DNA from: Membranipora membranacea
Taxonomy: Eukaryota > Bryozoa > Gymnolaemata > Cheilostomatida > Membraniporidae
DNA length: 64,000 bases
Direction of reading: 5' to 3'
Assembly (NCBI GenBank): GCA_914767715.1
Contig: OU612067.1
Span: 9,116,001 to 9,180,000, forward strand
In this document: in pieces, positions 39,101-48,689 of the stretch
Layout of the letters: every line of letters starts with the position of its first letter
Numbering within the stretch: position 1 is the stretch's first letter
Notes under the pieces: generated by a model
Told to the model about the DNA's origin: nothing
The model's input: the letters and a program-made list of their open reading frames with translations, nothing else
Database searches by the model: none
Translations under genes and position numbers: made by a program

Positions 39101-39790
39101 CTAATTCTCAAGAGTCTCGTCAAAAACGAAAATCTCTCAAAACAGGGAATACAACTCCTCAAATGTCATCACTCTCAGAGGCGTAGTCCCGACGTGCAGG
39201 CAGCATATATTTAATAATGAATGTCAATCTTGCTATAAAAGGTTTATTCCAAAGAATGTGGCGCTTCCATAGACCTGTCAAAGACAACAAAAGCATATGT
39301 TGCCTCTATTTTAGGAGAGAGCAGAAGATAAAATGAAACTTGCAAGGGCTAGGAAGGTTCTCCCCTACATACAGGAACAGGTCTGTAACAGTTTAAAGGC
39401 TACTAAGATAAGGATTTTCTCTTGGATCGATAGTAATGGTCTTTGGTAATTGAGTCTAATCCATTTCTCTGTTTCTCTTTTCCCCGATATCTTTTCTGCT
39501 ATTTGAAAGATTTTACTTTGTATATATATTCTAAATTAAGTTTTTGCAACACTGCGACCCATGCATTCACTGACTGAAAGTTACTTGATGTAGATCCCTG
39601 AATGCTTCTGGCTGTAGAGTCATGTAGCTACTGCGTTAGTTGAATTGTGGAGTCACTTTTTCTGTCTGCCAAGATGCGACTCTCTGCTAGGCCACACAGC
39701 GCGATAGGTAAGGCTGTATTTATTACAATCCTTTGTGTTTTATCAATTTTTACAGCTCAACAATATTGCCAAAACATATCCAAGAAGTAA
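21117..39790 (+). CDS. 18-exon gene for a large, mostly disordered Ser/basic-rich protein of unknown function
   Basis: Eighteen exons join without a stop to 865 aa: 21117-21210, 21623-21742, 22556-22701, 23100-23297, 23894-24013, 24484-24556, 26960-27087, 28047-28186, 28683-28801, 29159-29310, 29859-30016, 30562-30647, 31104-31802, 32298-32381, 32900-33045, 39315-39380, 39674-39707, 39756-39790. Every junction is GT/AG and all 17 phases agree, which would be very unlikely by chance. The start is MRMDPDHTGF followed by a Ser/Glu cluster; a semi-globular piece follows (PVLFGDVKRLGDKSV). Exon 5-6 has a short helix (AVQRLTQLLEESLEHVQALN). The 699-base exon 13 is basic then Ser/Pro rich (GGKRRRYSVSTP, FRRTKSAK, YSSKSPL twice). 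The end has short helices (KMDEVRRRFDGL, ERAEDKMKLARARKVL, RLSARPHSAI). There is no signal peptide or membrane segment, so it is likely intracellular, perhaps a scaffold or nuclear/cytoskeletal protein. I do not recognise the family. The last three exons after the 6.3-kb intron are the least certain part. Confidence 0.75.
22182..22530. repeat. 10-bp minisatellite GTTGAC(T/C)ATT, about 34 copies
   Basis: The array has two homogeneous blocks: GTTGACTATT from about 22182 to 22300, then GTTGACCATT for 21 copies from 22301 to 22510, closed by one GTTGACTATT unit and a partial. It lies in intron 2 of the 18-exon gene and stops about 25 bases before the exon 3 acceptor, directly against its polypyrimidine tract. 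Long minus-strand ORFs (NNGQQWST repeats) are simply readings of the array. Confidence 0.97.
24557..26959 (+). other. intron 6 of the 18-exon gene, host to a LINE
   Basis: This 2.4-kb intron joins exon 6 (phase 1 end) to exon 7. Most of its right part is a same-strand non-LTR retrotransposon remnant. The sequence left of about 25070 shows no exon or repeat that I can support. Confidence 0.65.
25080..26905 (+). mobile_element. degenerate non-LTR retrotransposon (LINE) with reverse-transcriptase domain
   Basis: Reverse-transcriptase blocks run in order: GEVSKYLQALKSRKTGG, LEIPIFKSGKKSLPNNYRPI, SALDIRKAFDCVNHNIL, GVPQGSVLAPLLF, and the catalytic YADD at 25875-25886. A frameshift near 25330, an in-frame TGA at 25593-25595, a stop at 26106 and a second frameshift before the C-terminal piece (26270-26671, FFKIENRCLKIIDYN) show it is dead. 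The order and motifs fit a jockey/CR1-like element. The 5' part with endonuclease is missing, so the copy is 5'-truncated as usual. The 3' end near 26905 has a small hairpin (AAGTCCTAAGGACTT) and an A-rich end without a long poly-A tail. It sits sense-wise inside an intron of the 18-exon gene. Confidence 0.9.
28761..28940 (+). repeat. three 60-bp tandem repeats spanning the exon 9 end and its splice donor
   Basis: Units at 28761-28820, 28821-28880 and 28881-28940 are nearly identical. Each carries the last 41 bases of exon 9 plus a splice donor (ACAG/GTGAGC, ACAG/GTAAGC, ACAG/GTGAGT at 28802, 28862 and 28922). Only the first donor keeps the reading frame open; using the second or third would read through a TAA at 28819-28821. 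Confidence 0.92.
32140..32241. mobile_element. short MITE-like element with TCCCACAATGCA ends, copy 2
   Basis: TCCCACAATGCAA at the left end is matched by TTGCATTGTGGGA at the right end, a perfect 13-base terminal inverted repeat around an 76-base core, in intron 13 of the 18-exon gene. The ends match those of the element at 14378-14447. Confidence 0.65.
35969..36326. repeat. pair of about 105-bp direct repeats
   Basis: Copy 1 (35969-36072) and copy 2 (36218-36326) share TTTACTAGAGAGTAAT, GCAAGAATACTGGCATCATA and TGGCTCCAAATTGTGTGCAA with few differences and are offset by 249 bases. They flank about 145 bases of unrelated sequence, as in a partial tandem duplication or the decayed ends of an insertion. 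Confidence 0.8.
36712..38031 (-). CDS. intact endonuclease/exonuclease/phosphatase-family ORF, retrotransposon-type, without reverse transcriptase
   Basis: A single uninterrupted 439-aa ORF starts MASPFDAMLRSSSSG. It carries the full set of AP-like endonuclease motifs: RVAYLNIEG near residue 23, DVLFLGEAQL, GGGGILAYI, IVGVYLPPP, LLIMGDMNIDWLS, ILDHIYS and GISDHDLI. These correspond to the catalytic Asn, Glu, Asp-x-Asn, Asp-His and Ser-Asp-His residues. The domain fills about residues 20-260. The remaining 180 residues (ending KLCWKDVYLRG) are not recognised, and no reverse-transcriptase domain follows downstream. It lies antisense in intron 15 of the 18-exon gene. It may be a fragment of a young LINE, or a solo or captured endonuclease gene; absence of any stop argues for recent insertion or selection. 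Confidence 0.75.
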   Translation of the reverse strand: MASPFDAMLRSSSSGPIMDGLRVAYLNIEGARNKLAQIRYILQRYDLDVLFLGEAQLTPPWQENQTSSYYWYKRIRNEAMKVPGYSLEREDRKRGQGQGGGGILAYITDKVNYKVIKSHTAVTGQHPLQYIYIHIPDVHIVGVYLPPPYITVTHTKLLERFSQRFRNHLLIMGDMNIDWLSQKYPHSKIEHDMGYTQLIDSYTRVSLVKLRLTKAPYLSGSILDHIYSKNSDILESGVVRCGISDHDLIYCTIESINREAEPRPDILQHDVPLIVSQLFGGSSVVIEQTHIIQDPIFWLLARSMENRRLNLCKLVEASDADMFKTFRKTSKFSTEINNLVCSYNSRSDRWSESMEDIIVRITKHDIMFGADGCLSKELNGWVEELGEETVGGVIFINQAKSFFGICFPDHLCGFFGLSVDIPAGTTVSKLCWKDVYLRG

Positions 39791-41085
39791 TAGGAGGCAA
39801 ATACCTTTGGATACCTTGATGTGTATGTTCACTACACAACCTTGAGAAAGTTCTGGTGAGAGGCATTCTAGACGATAACAACTTCTACAATTATATTCTA
39901 CCCATCAGAAACACAGCTATTTTTTATAAGAAGAAACTTTCATCAAAAAGATCGGCGGAATGAAATTGGCATATATTTTTCTAAACCTTGTGGTTCATGC
40001 ATGAGTCTCAATGTTGAGATCATTACCCTAATAGTTGATAATCATGTGCCTAGCTGCTAAAAGGGAACCCCTGTGTTGTTGTAAACATGGGTCCTCTAGT
40101 CATTGTTACATTGTAATATAAAACATAGACTTATTTTCTATATTGATTAGGGGAATTTCTCTTTCACGATTTTTCACTCTTATTTTTCGGCAGTTTTAGA
40201 CTGTTGTCAAACTTCCTTCATGATAGCAGCATACTTTCTTGTTTTTGTTCAGTTGTGATCCATGTATATTGTTTTGTGTGTGAAATTGTCTATACGTTGT
40301 GAGAAATCTCGCAGCATAATTTTGTAATAATTACGATGAATTAATTATAACTGTAAGAGAGCCTATTCATACAACTGAAACTAAAATTTTATATTTGTTT
40401 CACATTCCAAATCTTTTCATATTTGCTGTTTGAGTTTGTTTAAGAAAATATTGGCAGTGAAGTTTTTGCTATTGTCTGTCAGTGTACTTCTTGTCACACG
40501 TTTGAATGTTTTATTTTTTGGAAACTCATGCATTGAGGTTGTGACCTTGATGTTAAATCGCTATGAGCTCACATAACGTCATTGGTAGTTATGTTATGTT
40601 TATGTTTTTATTGTTTCTGTTTTGTTTGAGTTTGTGGTTATATTACTTTCGAATAGTGTTATTGAAGTTCAATAAATTTGATTAATACTGCTCGAACATA
40701 GTCTTTGTTTTGAGATGGTTGGTCAAGAAATTCATGCTTGATTCCTTCATTGTGTAAACTCTGTACCTACGTACTTACCTAATTCAAACTTGTAATCAAA
40801 GTTATGAGTTGTCATCACAAAATATTATCTAGTGTAATTATATCCAAAAAAAACCAAAGATGACATCCATTGGGATTAAAAATTGGTTAGTTCCCAAAGA
40901 ACAGTATTCAAACAGAAAATCAATACCTTGGCAGCATATAAGTACCTCATCTGGAATTCATCATAGCACTCAATGACATACTTCTAGAAGTGGATGGGAT
41001 TCCATTTATTGACTGCTGTGATATTGACAAGGCTAACCTGAGGTGTGACGAGACGATGCATTCTGAATTCTCAAGTTTTGAGAGG
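39791..41085 (+). other. 3' UTR of the 18-exon gene and spacer to the next gene
   Basis: After the stop at 39788-39790 the sequence is AT-rich and non-coding. AATAAA at 40671-40676 (context GTTCAATAAATTTG) is a good polyadenylation signal and would give a 3' UTR of about 0.9 kb. The promoter of the first PAN-type gene should lie between there and 41086. Confidence 0.5.
40671..40676 (+). other. polyadenylation signal AATAAA
   Basis: A canonical AATAAA lies about 880 bases after the stop codon of the 18-exon gene and before the next gene. It is the most likely end of that transcript. Confidence 0.4.
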
Positions 41086-44000
41086 ATGTCAGGGTTTTTG
41101 CTTCTAAGTTTGTTAGCTTCGACCATTTCCATGGGAGTAGCAGCGCAATCTGATCGTTTCGTTCAGGAGAAATACAACAGTTCAACATGGTCTCATATGA
41201 TTAGCGCTGGGGTCTATAGGGATTTAACACGAAGGGTGAGTAAGCTTTTTAATTTCATATGATTTTGGTCGTTCTGACAATTATTGGAGATATATTGCAT
41301 CGTTTCGAAAATATCGTCAATCTTGATTGAGCTAAATCTTACTTGGTTTTGTTGGACGCATCCATCATACAGTTGTTAGCCATCATAGCAAATTTATTTG
41401 CCTCGCCAATTTTAAACTTCAATTTTGTCAGATTTGTTTCGGCTTTTTGCAGCTTCATTGTCTTACTAAATGTGCAAGTAAGAACCGCTGCCACAAAGCT
41501 GCCATAGACCTGGAGAATGGCTGTCAGCTCTTCAGATACGAGTTAGTGATGGAGGGGACAGATTACCCCCTTCCTACAATAGATGATAATACTGCTATCT
41601 ACTGCAAGGGTGAGAAAGGGAATGAACCTAATATTGATAGTCTAAGTGTTCATACAGCCCCTATGCGAGTTTGTGGCAAAACATTATCAACCATTCATTT
41701 CAACTGAAAATTGGAGATGAGTGGTTGATAATGTGCTGCCACAAACTTGCATTGGAGCTGTCTGAGCACTTAGACTAATTGATAGTAGGATAATGCTAAT
41801 GACTGATTGCCTGTCCTTTTAAATTGGCAACATGTTACACAGTCTTGGTAGATACTGAAAATAAATTTGCCGATCGGCCGGTGTCTGGAATTGTTTTGAG
41901 TGCAGTCAGTTGGCGGGCACAAGTGATATTTCCTTGACTGAGCTCCCCTGCAACCAAACCCAACCTGGTTTGAACACAGTATTTTGTTAAACCCTGTGAA
42001 GCTTGTTACACTGTATTGTACAATGGGAAACTTTAATTAAGTACTTAGCATTCAAAACATTCAACGCAATGAGCCACTGCAGAAAAAGCTGAAATCATTT
42101 TGGACCTCATAGTCAATTGCTCGAGCCATAAGTGATTAGACTAGTCTCTCAACATCTTTGATTTTTTGTAGAAAAACATTGCTCGTCAGGTAGGCTGGAA
42201 TGGCGATCTCTAACAGATATACTGATATCCAGTGGGGTCGTCAACAACAACGAAACTGGATCCAAGAACTACGATAATGTGGAGGATAAAAATAAATGCT
42301 TTGATCTTTGTATAAAGAAATATGGGTCGGACTGTGGCGTCTTCAGGTCTGTCCAACAAAATTACCATTGTAAATTAGTTTGAAAATATCTGAAATTATC
42401 TTCTCTCATCCATTGAATTTCTGAAACTGCCCTGATAATACCTCTCCGGTGCAATCAGGGACAGTTTTCACCATATTGGGACAGACTATACAAGGGAGTT
42501 TGGGACAAACTACCTGGAACAGTCTGTCACGGATGAAAGTCTATGACTACGCATTAAGTAACACTCGATGTGTACTTGAACAAGTTTGTTCCCTCTGTTG
42601 TTATGGAGTGCAATTACAAAAGTTTGATATCTAGTCAGGAGACAGGAATGGTCTGATGTTAAGGCTGAGGACTTGTGATCTGTAAGGTCCAGGTTCGATT
42701 CCCAGCTCCGGCAATCATTTCTGATTTGGTACTGGCACATCCTAGCAAGGTCCTTGCGGAACGGGACTAAAAATACCGGAAGTCCATTAATTGTATGCAC
42801 ACTCCACATGCAGTAAAAATATCCCCCCTTCGATATGAAGAATAGCCTTGATTCTGGTGGGCAAGGGTTTAGGGTGCGGCTTGAGAACCATGGGTCCCTG
42901 TACCTGTACTCTAGAGGGGACTACCCTCTCCGCAATGAAGACTTAGACTTAAACTTGATATAGAGGCATCAGATTGTGTAAGCTTTGTCATAGGATGAGT
43001 GGTAGTAAATAAAAGCTTGCAATTTGAAATTGTAAATCACCATTTCCCATTATCTTCGCCTGAAATTATAAATTGGAAACACTTTTATATTATCTTGCCT
43101 GAGATTCAAAATTGGAAATCAACTGCCTATTAACTTTCATCTACTCCTCCCTAGGCTTTTCCAGGTGCCGACATTTGAATATCACGACTGCTACCAAAGT
43201 AATTGGACATCAGTCAATATTCTTAAGATGCCTCAATTTAATCCTTTAATACTATTGAATAATATATGGCAGAAATTTATTCAATATTTCTATTTGTACT
43301 GTGTTTTCATCATAACATATATGTCTTTGTGCAAAATTCATGTCACCTTCTTGTATCTTGTTCTTGTTCTCGTGGGATATGCAAGGTCATAAATTTTTAA
43401 TTGCTCTGTTCTCTCTTGGATCCTAAAAATGGTTTACTGCCAAGCTAACAAAACGGCAACAGGGAGCATTCGATTTCAACATGGACATGAATGGACATTA
43501 CAATTGAATTTAATCAATTCTGGGACAAAAAAAATAATAATATCAACCATCAACCAAACCTCAATTTGATAGATCCTACAAAACATGACATTAATTTATC
43601 TTTATTTAATATCTTTTGCAGTTACAATGAGGGGAATCAAACATGTAGCGTTACAACGATTGATTTCTATGATACATGGACCAAAGCTGAAAATGCCCCA
43701 GGAGTTGTGTCCTATTACAGATATCGTAAAGGTATGAGAGAGAATTCCATCTGACAAAATACAAACATGTTAGCATGATAACCCATTGAGTAGTAAACAT
43801 AAGCTAGAGTAAGCTAGTTTGGGGATAACCTTATGGTAATTAGCACACATTTTTTTATAGCTTAGATGGGAGTTTTTATTAGAAAATGTAATGAGTTGTG
43901 GTAAAAACTGTAGCTAGCAAATAGTCTTACAGCTTCGGGCCCCTGCAAAAAAGCCGAAGTTTACCTCCAAATAAATACTTAACTCCTCTGTGGTATCTAA

Positions 44001-46640
44001 AATATGGGCTTTTCTGTATTCATGAATAACATTGATATCTGCGGAGCCAAATAAAGGAAAAATAACGGTGCGCACCACCACAGGCAGTCAGAGCTGATGT
44101 CCACAAAGTGGTGCTGTCCCTGATCAATGAGCTACTTATTTTGAAGTTTTCTGATGGTTGGGTTTTCCCTGTTGTAAGACTGGTTTGCTGCTTTTCGCTG
44201 TGTTATGAACACGCTTCCAGAGTACATAGGCATGTATGTTTCCGTGTGTATCTTTTCTAATTCAGCATAGTGAGTTTTCTTCAGTCTCGAGATCCTTGCA
44301 CATAACGTAAAGCAGTGTTTGAAGTTGGGATTAATTGATGGCAATATTGACCCATACCTCCTCCAGAGCCAACTATTATTTTGAGTTGCTGAAAAGTTGG
44401 ACTTTATCATTCCTCCAGATATTAAAAATATTGATTCAATCTTTTACCACCCAGACATTAAAACAATTGATACTGGGTATCCCATGAATTAACATTAAAT
44501 CTGCAACTTGTGAATGCTTGTGTTTTAGAAGCACTGAAAATGGTATACAGGCGTCCAAAGCAGATCAGAACAAACTACACAAATGACATCACAGGGCCCT
44601 GGCTAGACCCTCAGTACACCACAGATTCAGTACAAGATAGCGGACAATTATCACTGGATGGAGACGAAGATTCTATACTAAAAAACTCTTTGGTGGCATT
44701 CTGGGATGATCTCACAATCGACTATGTAGGTCATGCTGATCTGAAATGAGTTTTGATATATGGGATTCGCCTTGCCCTCATTTTTCGAGCTGATGGTAGC
44801 AATATTCAGTGACACGACGATTTTTTTTTGTTAATCTTCGAATTATCATTCATTGATTTGCAGGTGAAGGTCGGCATTTACACCAATGGAGAAGAAGTGA
44901 AAAACTTGAAATTTTCAGCTAATAACACCAGAAACACAGACGATAAATCTGAGACTTGGTATTCATCAGATCACATCATAGATAGTGGGTGGAGTAGCCT
45001 AACAGCTGAAAACCCACCATTTTATTTGGGTTGGTGGTGGATAAATCCGTAAGTTTCAATGTAAGGCCCAGGCTAACCTTTGAAGGCCGAACAAGTGAGA
45101 ATTCTCAACTTGAAAAACTTAGAATATCTGTTAAATCAGCCATGACCAATCTCGGCCAATTGGAACATTGCGGCTGAAATGATCATTTAGTTTTGCCAAT
45201 TGCACCCTTCCCCAGTATTCTGTCACATATGAAATTCACAGATGTAATAAGGTCAAATTGTTGCTCTATTGCAGAAAAGGAGCAACAGCTCAAAGATTCC
45301 TGTGGCCAATTGCTTGTTAGTTTTCTTCCCGAATATGGCTGCAAAGCCTGAAAAACTGTCTCTGTTTTCAAAACTGGCCCGCCTCCATTCCCCCTAACGT
45401 GAAGGTACCCACCCTGCCTGGCCCTACCACTTTATATGCGGTGTGACCACTCGGTTTGTTCCCCAACAAAACCTGGACAATCTCGCAAAAAATGTTGGGC
45501 ATGCATGTGCTAAAGCACATGTTTTAGTAAAGGAGGCGAAAATGAAGTGCATTAGGGTTAGCCTCTTAGTTCGAGCAGCTTTTAAGGTCACCTGAGCCCA
45601 CATTAGACCCAGTAGATGATTCCAACAGTACTCCCTGAACAGATGGACAAGCCATGCCATACACCTTAAGTATTTCTAACAAGTTGTTTTTTTTACAGTA
45701 ATGATGCAGCCGATACCATCACTGGTAGAGCACTGTATATAGGTCAGTCTCACAACGGATGTGAGGACGATTACATATATCTGATGATCACTCAGAATCA
45801 AGTAGATGACGTGTGTGATTATGAGTTAGCCTCTGAGTCTCAGATACCGAGAATACTCTACTCCCCTTCTGATAGTACTGGAGTACAGGCTAATAATCGT
45901 AAGTTATCTCATGCAAATTGGATGATTAGTCCTTCATACCTTTGAAATGTCATTATATCTCCTTTACCCCCTTTTGATAAAAATTGGCGCACTGGAACCA
46001 AAAATACTTAGGATAACAGGGCAGCAAGTGTGTTTTATCAGGTGTATCTGTGGAAATACTGGTCAGTGCTCTAATGCTTTGATTTATGTCAGTAGCTTGC
46101 TCCTTTTGGATAAGATAATCATTGATGGGTAAAGCATTCGGAGTTGTGCTCTTCTTAGCCAGATGGAGACAACTTCGTTCACATTTCCTTCGTATGCAGA
46201 TAAATAAAGGTCTTATGTTTGTCATTAAATCATGAACTCCAAATCTACTAGTTGCATATTTTATGAATTGTTGGCGCTCAGCAACCTGTTGACACAAGCC
46301 ATTAATGATGGACATACTCATAACATTTTAGTTTGTGCAAAATCATCAGTATATTATTGTAATTTCTGCAATTCGATATCAATTCAAAAATGTTGAATCT
46401 ATTCAACATCCAACAATGACAGTTTGTTTCTGCTGACTTTGCATTGCCGAACATTTGTCTAGATAAGACGTCAGAGGCTTTTAGCTTAAAATGACTCCGA
46501 GATACTGATCATGGTACACAATTCAGTAAGTCACGGCAGCCTGGAATGGATAAATTAAAAATATAGAAATATAATTATGATATGTTCTTATATTTTTAGT
46601 TGTTGAAGCAGACATTTTGGTATTCTGGATAGCTATGTGA
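41086..46640 (+). CDS. secreted protein with two PAN/Apple-like modules and a conserved C-terminal domain, paralogue 1
   Basis: Eight exons join to 404 aa: 41086-41235, 41453-41609, 42172-42346, 43622-43731, 44529-44725, 44864-45048, 45699-45898, 46600-46640. Exon 1 encodes a signal peptide (MSGFLLLSLLASTISMGVAA). Exon 2 gives a first PAN-like module (C53, C57, C63, C74; LHCLTKCASKNRCH, GCQLFRYE). Exons 3-4 give a second (C145, C149, C157, C169; KCFDLCIKKYGSDCGVFSYN). Exons 5-8 form a C-terminal domain with IYTNGEEVK, TWYSSDHIIDSGWSSL, RALYIGQSHNGCEDDYIYL, IPRILYSP and ADILVFWIAM. From memory this pattern (YxNGxEV, WFS, SxWxDL, GCxxDxG, FLYS, AIFVK) recurs in predicted extracellular molluscan proteins without known function. 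The ATG is preceded by an open in-frame stretch to 40990, but the signal peptide fixes the start. Paralogue 2 at 54761-62671 has the same exon plan. Confidence 0.85.
41639..41776. mobile_element. foldback/MITE element, family GCTCAGACxGCT, copy 1
   Basis: Two arms of about 60 bases (41639-41698 and 41717-41776) pair almost fully, with an 18-base loop; the outer ends are AGTCTAAGTG and CACTTAGACT. It lies in intron 2 of the first PAN gene. The inner arm (GCTCAGACAGCTCCAATGCA on the minus strand) resembles the arm of the hairpin at 59740-59825, so the two may be copies of one family. Confidence 0.75.
42635..42840 (+). mobile_element. tRNA-derived SINE, family 2
   Basis: A perfect Pol III B-box GGTTCGATTCC (42692-42702) follows an A-box-like TGGTCTGATGTTAAGGC (about 42649-42665) at tRNA-like spacing. 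The conserved-looking body CCTTGCGGAACGGGACTAAA follows. It is in intron 3 of the first PAN gene. Ends were judged by eye and are approximate. Confidence 0.65.
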
Positions 46641-48480
46641 GTGGCTAAGGATAAGGAACAAGAGAGTAAAACTCCATATCCCGTGTCTACATCTAAATGT
46701 TATTACCAACAGATTCAATTGAGGCCGATATTGAACATGAGTTTGACAAACTTGTTTTTGACTGTTTTTTTTTGTAGTTTGTGTGGGTGCATGATTTCAA
46801 TCCCTTTCCTTTGTATATTCAAGTTCATGTACCTATGCTGTCAGATTTGCAAATATCTCAGGATGTTGCATTATGGGAAATATTGAGCAAGGTATTGATA
46901 ATACAGATTAATTGTGTTTGATAACCTTTGATGAAACAAATACAACAATGTCAAAACAAATCTACAATGTTTATATATATATATGTACATTATTGCCAGC
47001 TTGATCATTTTGTTAACATGTGACCCAAACTATGAATTATTTAAATTAAAAAAAAAGTTAAGATTTTAATTTGACGTGATATCAGCTGATGTTCAAAGGG
47101 TGGCTTTTTAAATTGAAATACTTGATTGCAGAGTAAATTTAGCATGCCAAAGAATTGAAAGTAATAGAAACTTCATTCCGTAGACAGAAATGGGACAGGT
47201 AGAAAAAAAATTCAAAATCGTGTTGTAAGGGGAAATATACTTTGTTAACAGGATACACATATTGTTTGGGTTTATTGATCAGTCAGTCCATTCAGGGCTG
47301 ATCAAACTGTTATATTTACTCGCTCACACAGGAAGTTATCTGATTGACATCCGGCCCAACTCAAATCCTTTCTCTTTATAGACACATGTATATCCAGGGT
47401 AAACGAATCAATATTATTTGCGTTCCAACTTGTCTAAATGCAAAAACATTAATATTTAGGTGTATTGAATATTTTGACTGACAAAGGTTTTGAGTGATGT
47501 GTAGCCCAACAATTTTTGAAATGCAAAACCTAAAATTCCACCAGGTAAGGATGTGAAGCGCTGAGTAATATTGGAACCAGACCCTGCACTGAACAGGGAA
47601 TTCCGCTCTCTCAATCAAAGATTATGTAGATGGATATGTGTTAAAGTTTCTTTTGCTACTCGTTTATAGAGACGCCTGCGGTATATGATATGCTGATATT
47701 CGGATCAGTCTTCGACATTACCTTAACTGATGGAATCAGAACATGAATCTTTAAGACTTGACCAAGAATAACCAAATACATTTAAGTCTGGTGGCAGCCT
47801 TTGTGGAATTGATGAATCGTTAATTAAAAATCAATTCTGTCTGACTGTCTGTCTGCTGAACCATTAATTGCATACTTGGCTGCCTGAATTATGTATAGGT
47901 GTTGGGCTCTTGAAGATTTGTGATTTATGCTCATGGATGTGGTTCATCCCCTTCAAACTTTAACATGGTATGCATCCATGGCGGACAGTTTATTCTGCCA
48001 AATGACAGGCATGGATGTGCGTTACAAAATGTTACAAAATTGATCCCCCCCCCTCCCAAGTATCGATAATAATGTGCCGAAACTATGACTGCAGCGCTTA
48101 TAATATTAGATCAGTTGGTTAAAGTGCCTTGCCTGAACAGTGCTACTGTGAGAGGTCCCCAGAATTTGAATCTCACTGCCTGTCACTGACAACTAGGCTC
48201 TGTACCCCAGGCGTGCTCTGACCTCTCTGCAAACATGGCAGCCCGAGCCTTTTAGCACCTTTATTTCTCAGTCGTCGGACTGAGTATGCACCCTGTGATT
48301 TGACAAACTTGCCAATTCCCAGTTGTATTGCCAATCTCAACCATCAGTTAATTTAGCTTTCAAGGTGTATAGATATCCTGGGGGGCTGTAGGACGAGGGG
48401 CAAAAGTCTGGGGGGCTCAGACTGCAAACTTAGTGATTTGACAATCTCATCCGTTAGTTAATTCTTCTGCCTAGCCGAGA
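46641..48480. other. spacer downstream of PAN gene 1
   Basis: Non-coding AT-rich DNA with a short (AT)n run near 46973-46985 and a SINE copy at 48105-48310. An ORF at 46641-46886 begins right after the PAN gene stop but has no family similarity. No clear polyadenylation signal for the PAN gene was fixed. Confidence 0.45.
48105..48310 (+). mobile_element. tRNA-derived SINE, family 1, copy B
   Basis: The head ATCAGTTGGTTAAAGTG (48110-48126) resembles an A-box and TTTGAATCTCAC (about 48167-48178) a decayed B-box. The tail CCCAGGCGTGCTCTGACCTC matches the tail of the copy at 11266-11530 (CCCAGATGTGCTCCGACCTG) at 16 of 20 positions. Confidence 0.6.
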
Positions 48481-48565
48481 TTAAAATTATTGGCTTGACT
48501 AGACAACAAGTAAATTCAGAGGTAGCTTGTGTAACAGCGTTGGTGACTGTGCAGCAAGTAGTCTG
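48480..48565 (-). pseudogene. decayed copy of a cysteine-rich exon
   Basis: On the minus strand TGCACAGTCACCAACG and TTGTCTAGTCAAGCCA are shared with the exon at 51718-51977 and are in the same order. The stretch between them differs and the downstream reading runs into stops. It is best read as a partial duplicate of that exon. Confidence 0.55.
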
Positions 48566-48689
48566 TAGTACTGCCTCCCCTAGGGAGCTCTTTAAGTGAC
48601 CTTAAATTACTGAGATTAAACGATCCATTTACAAACAGCTGCTAAGGGATTAACAAATTAACATTTGCAGTTTATTTACGGGAGTCCTC

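Larger units (their letters stand above)
33046..39314 (+). other. 6.3-kb intron 15 of the 18-exon gene
   Basis: Donor GAG/GTGAGA and acceptor TTTTAG/GAGAG are in phase 0. The left 2.6 kb shows no exon or recognisable element. A direct repeat pair lies at 35969-36326, a CCCAGCGGGCAC motif at 35878-35889, and an intact antisense endonuclease ORF at 36712-38031. The intron could also be intergenic if the last three exons belong to another gene. Confidence 0.5.

Noticed and set aside
46641-46886. ORF beginning directly after the stop of PAN gene 1
   Set aside because: Starts with GTG in the stop context, low complexity and hydrophobic; not present after paralogue 2.
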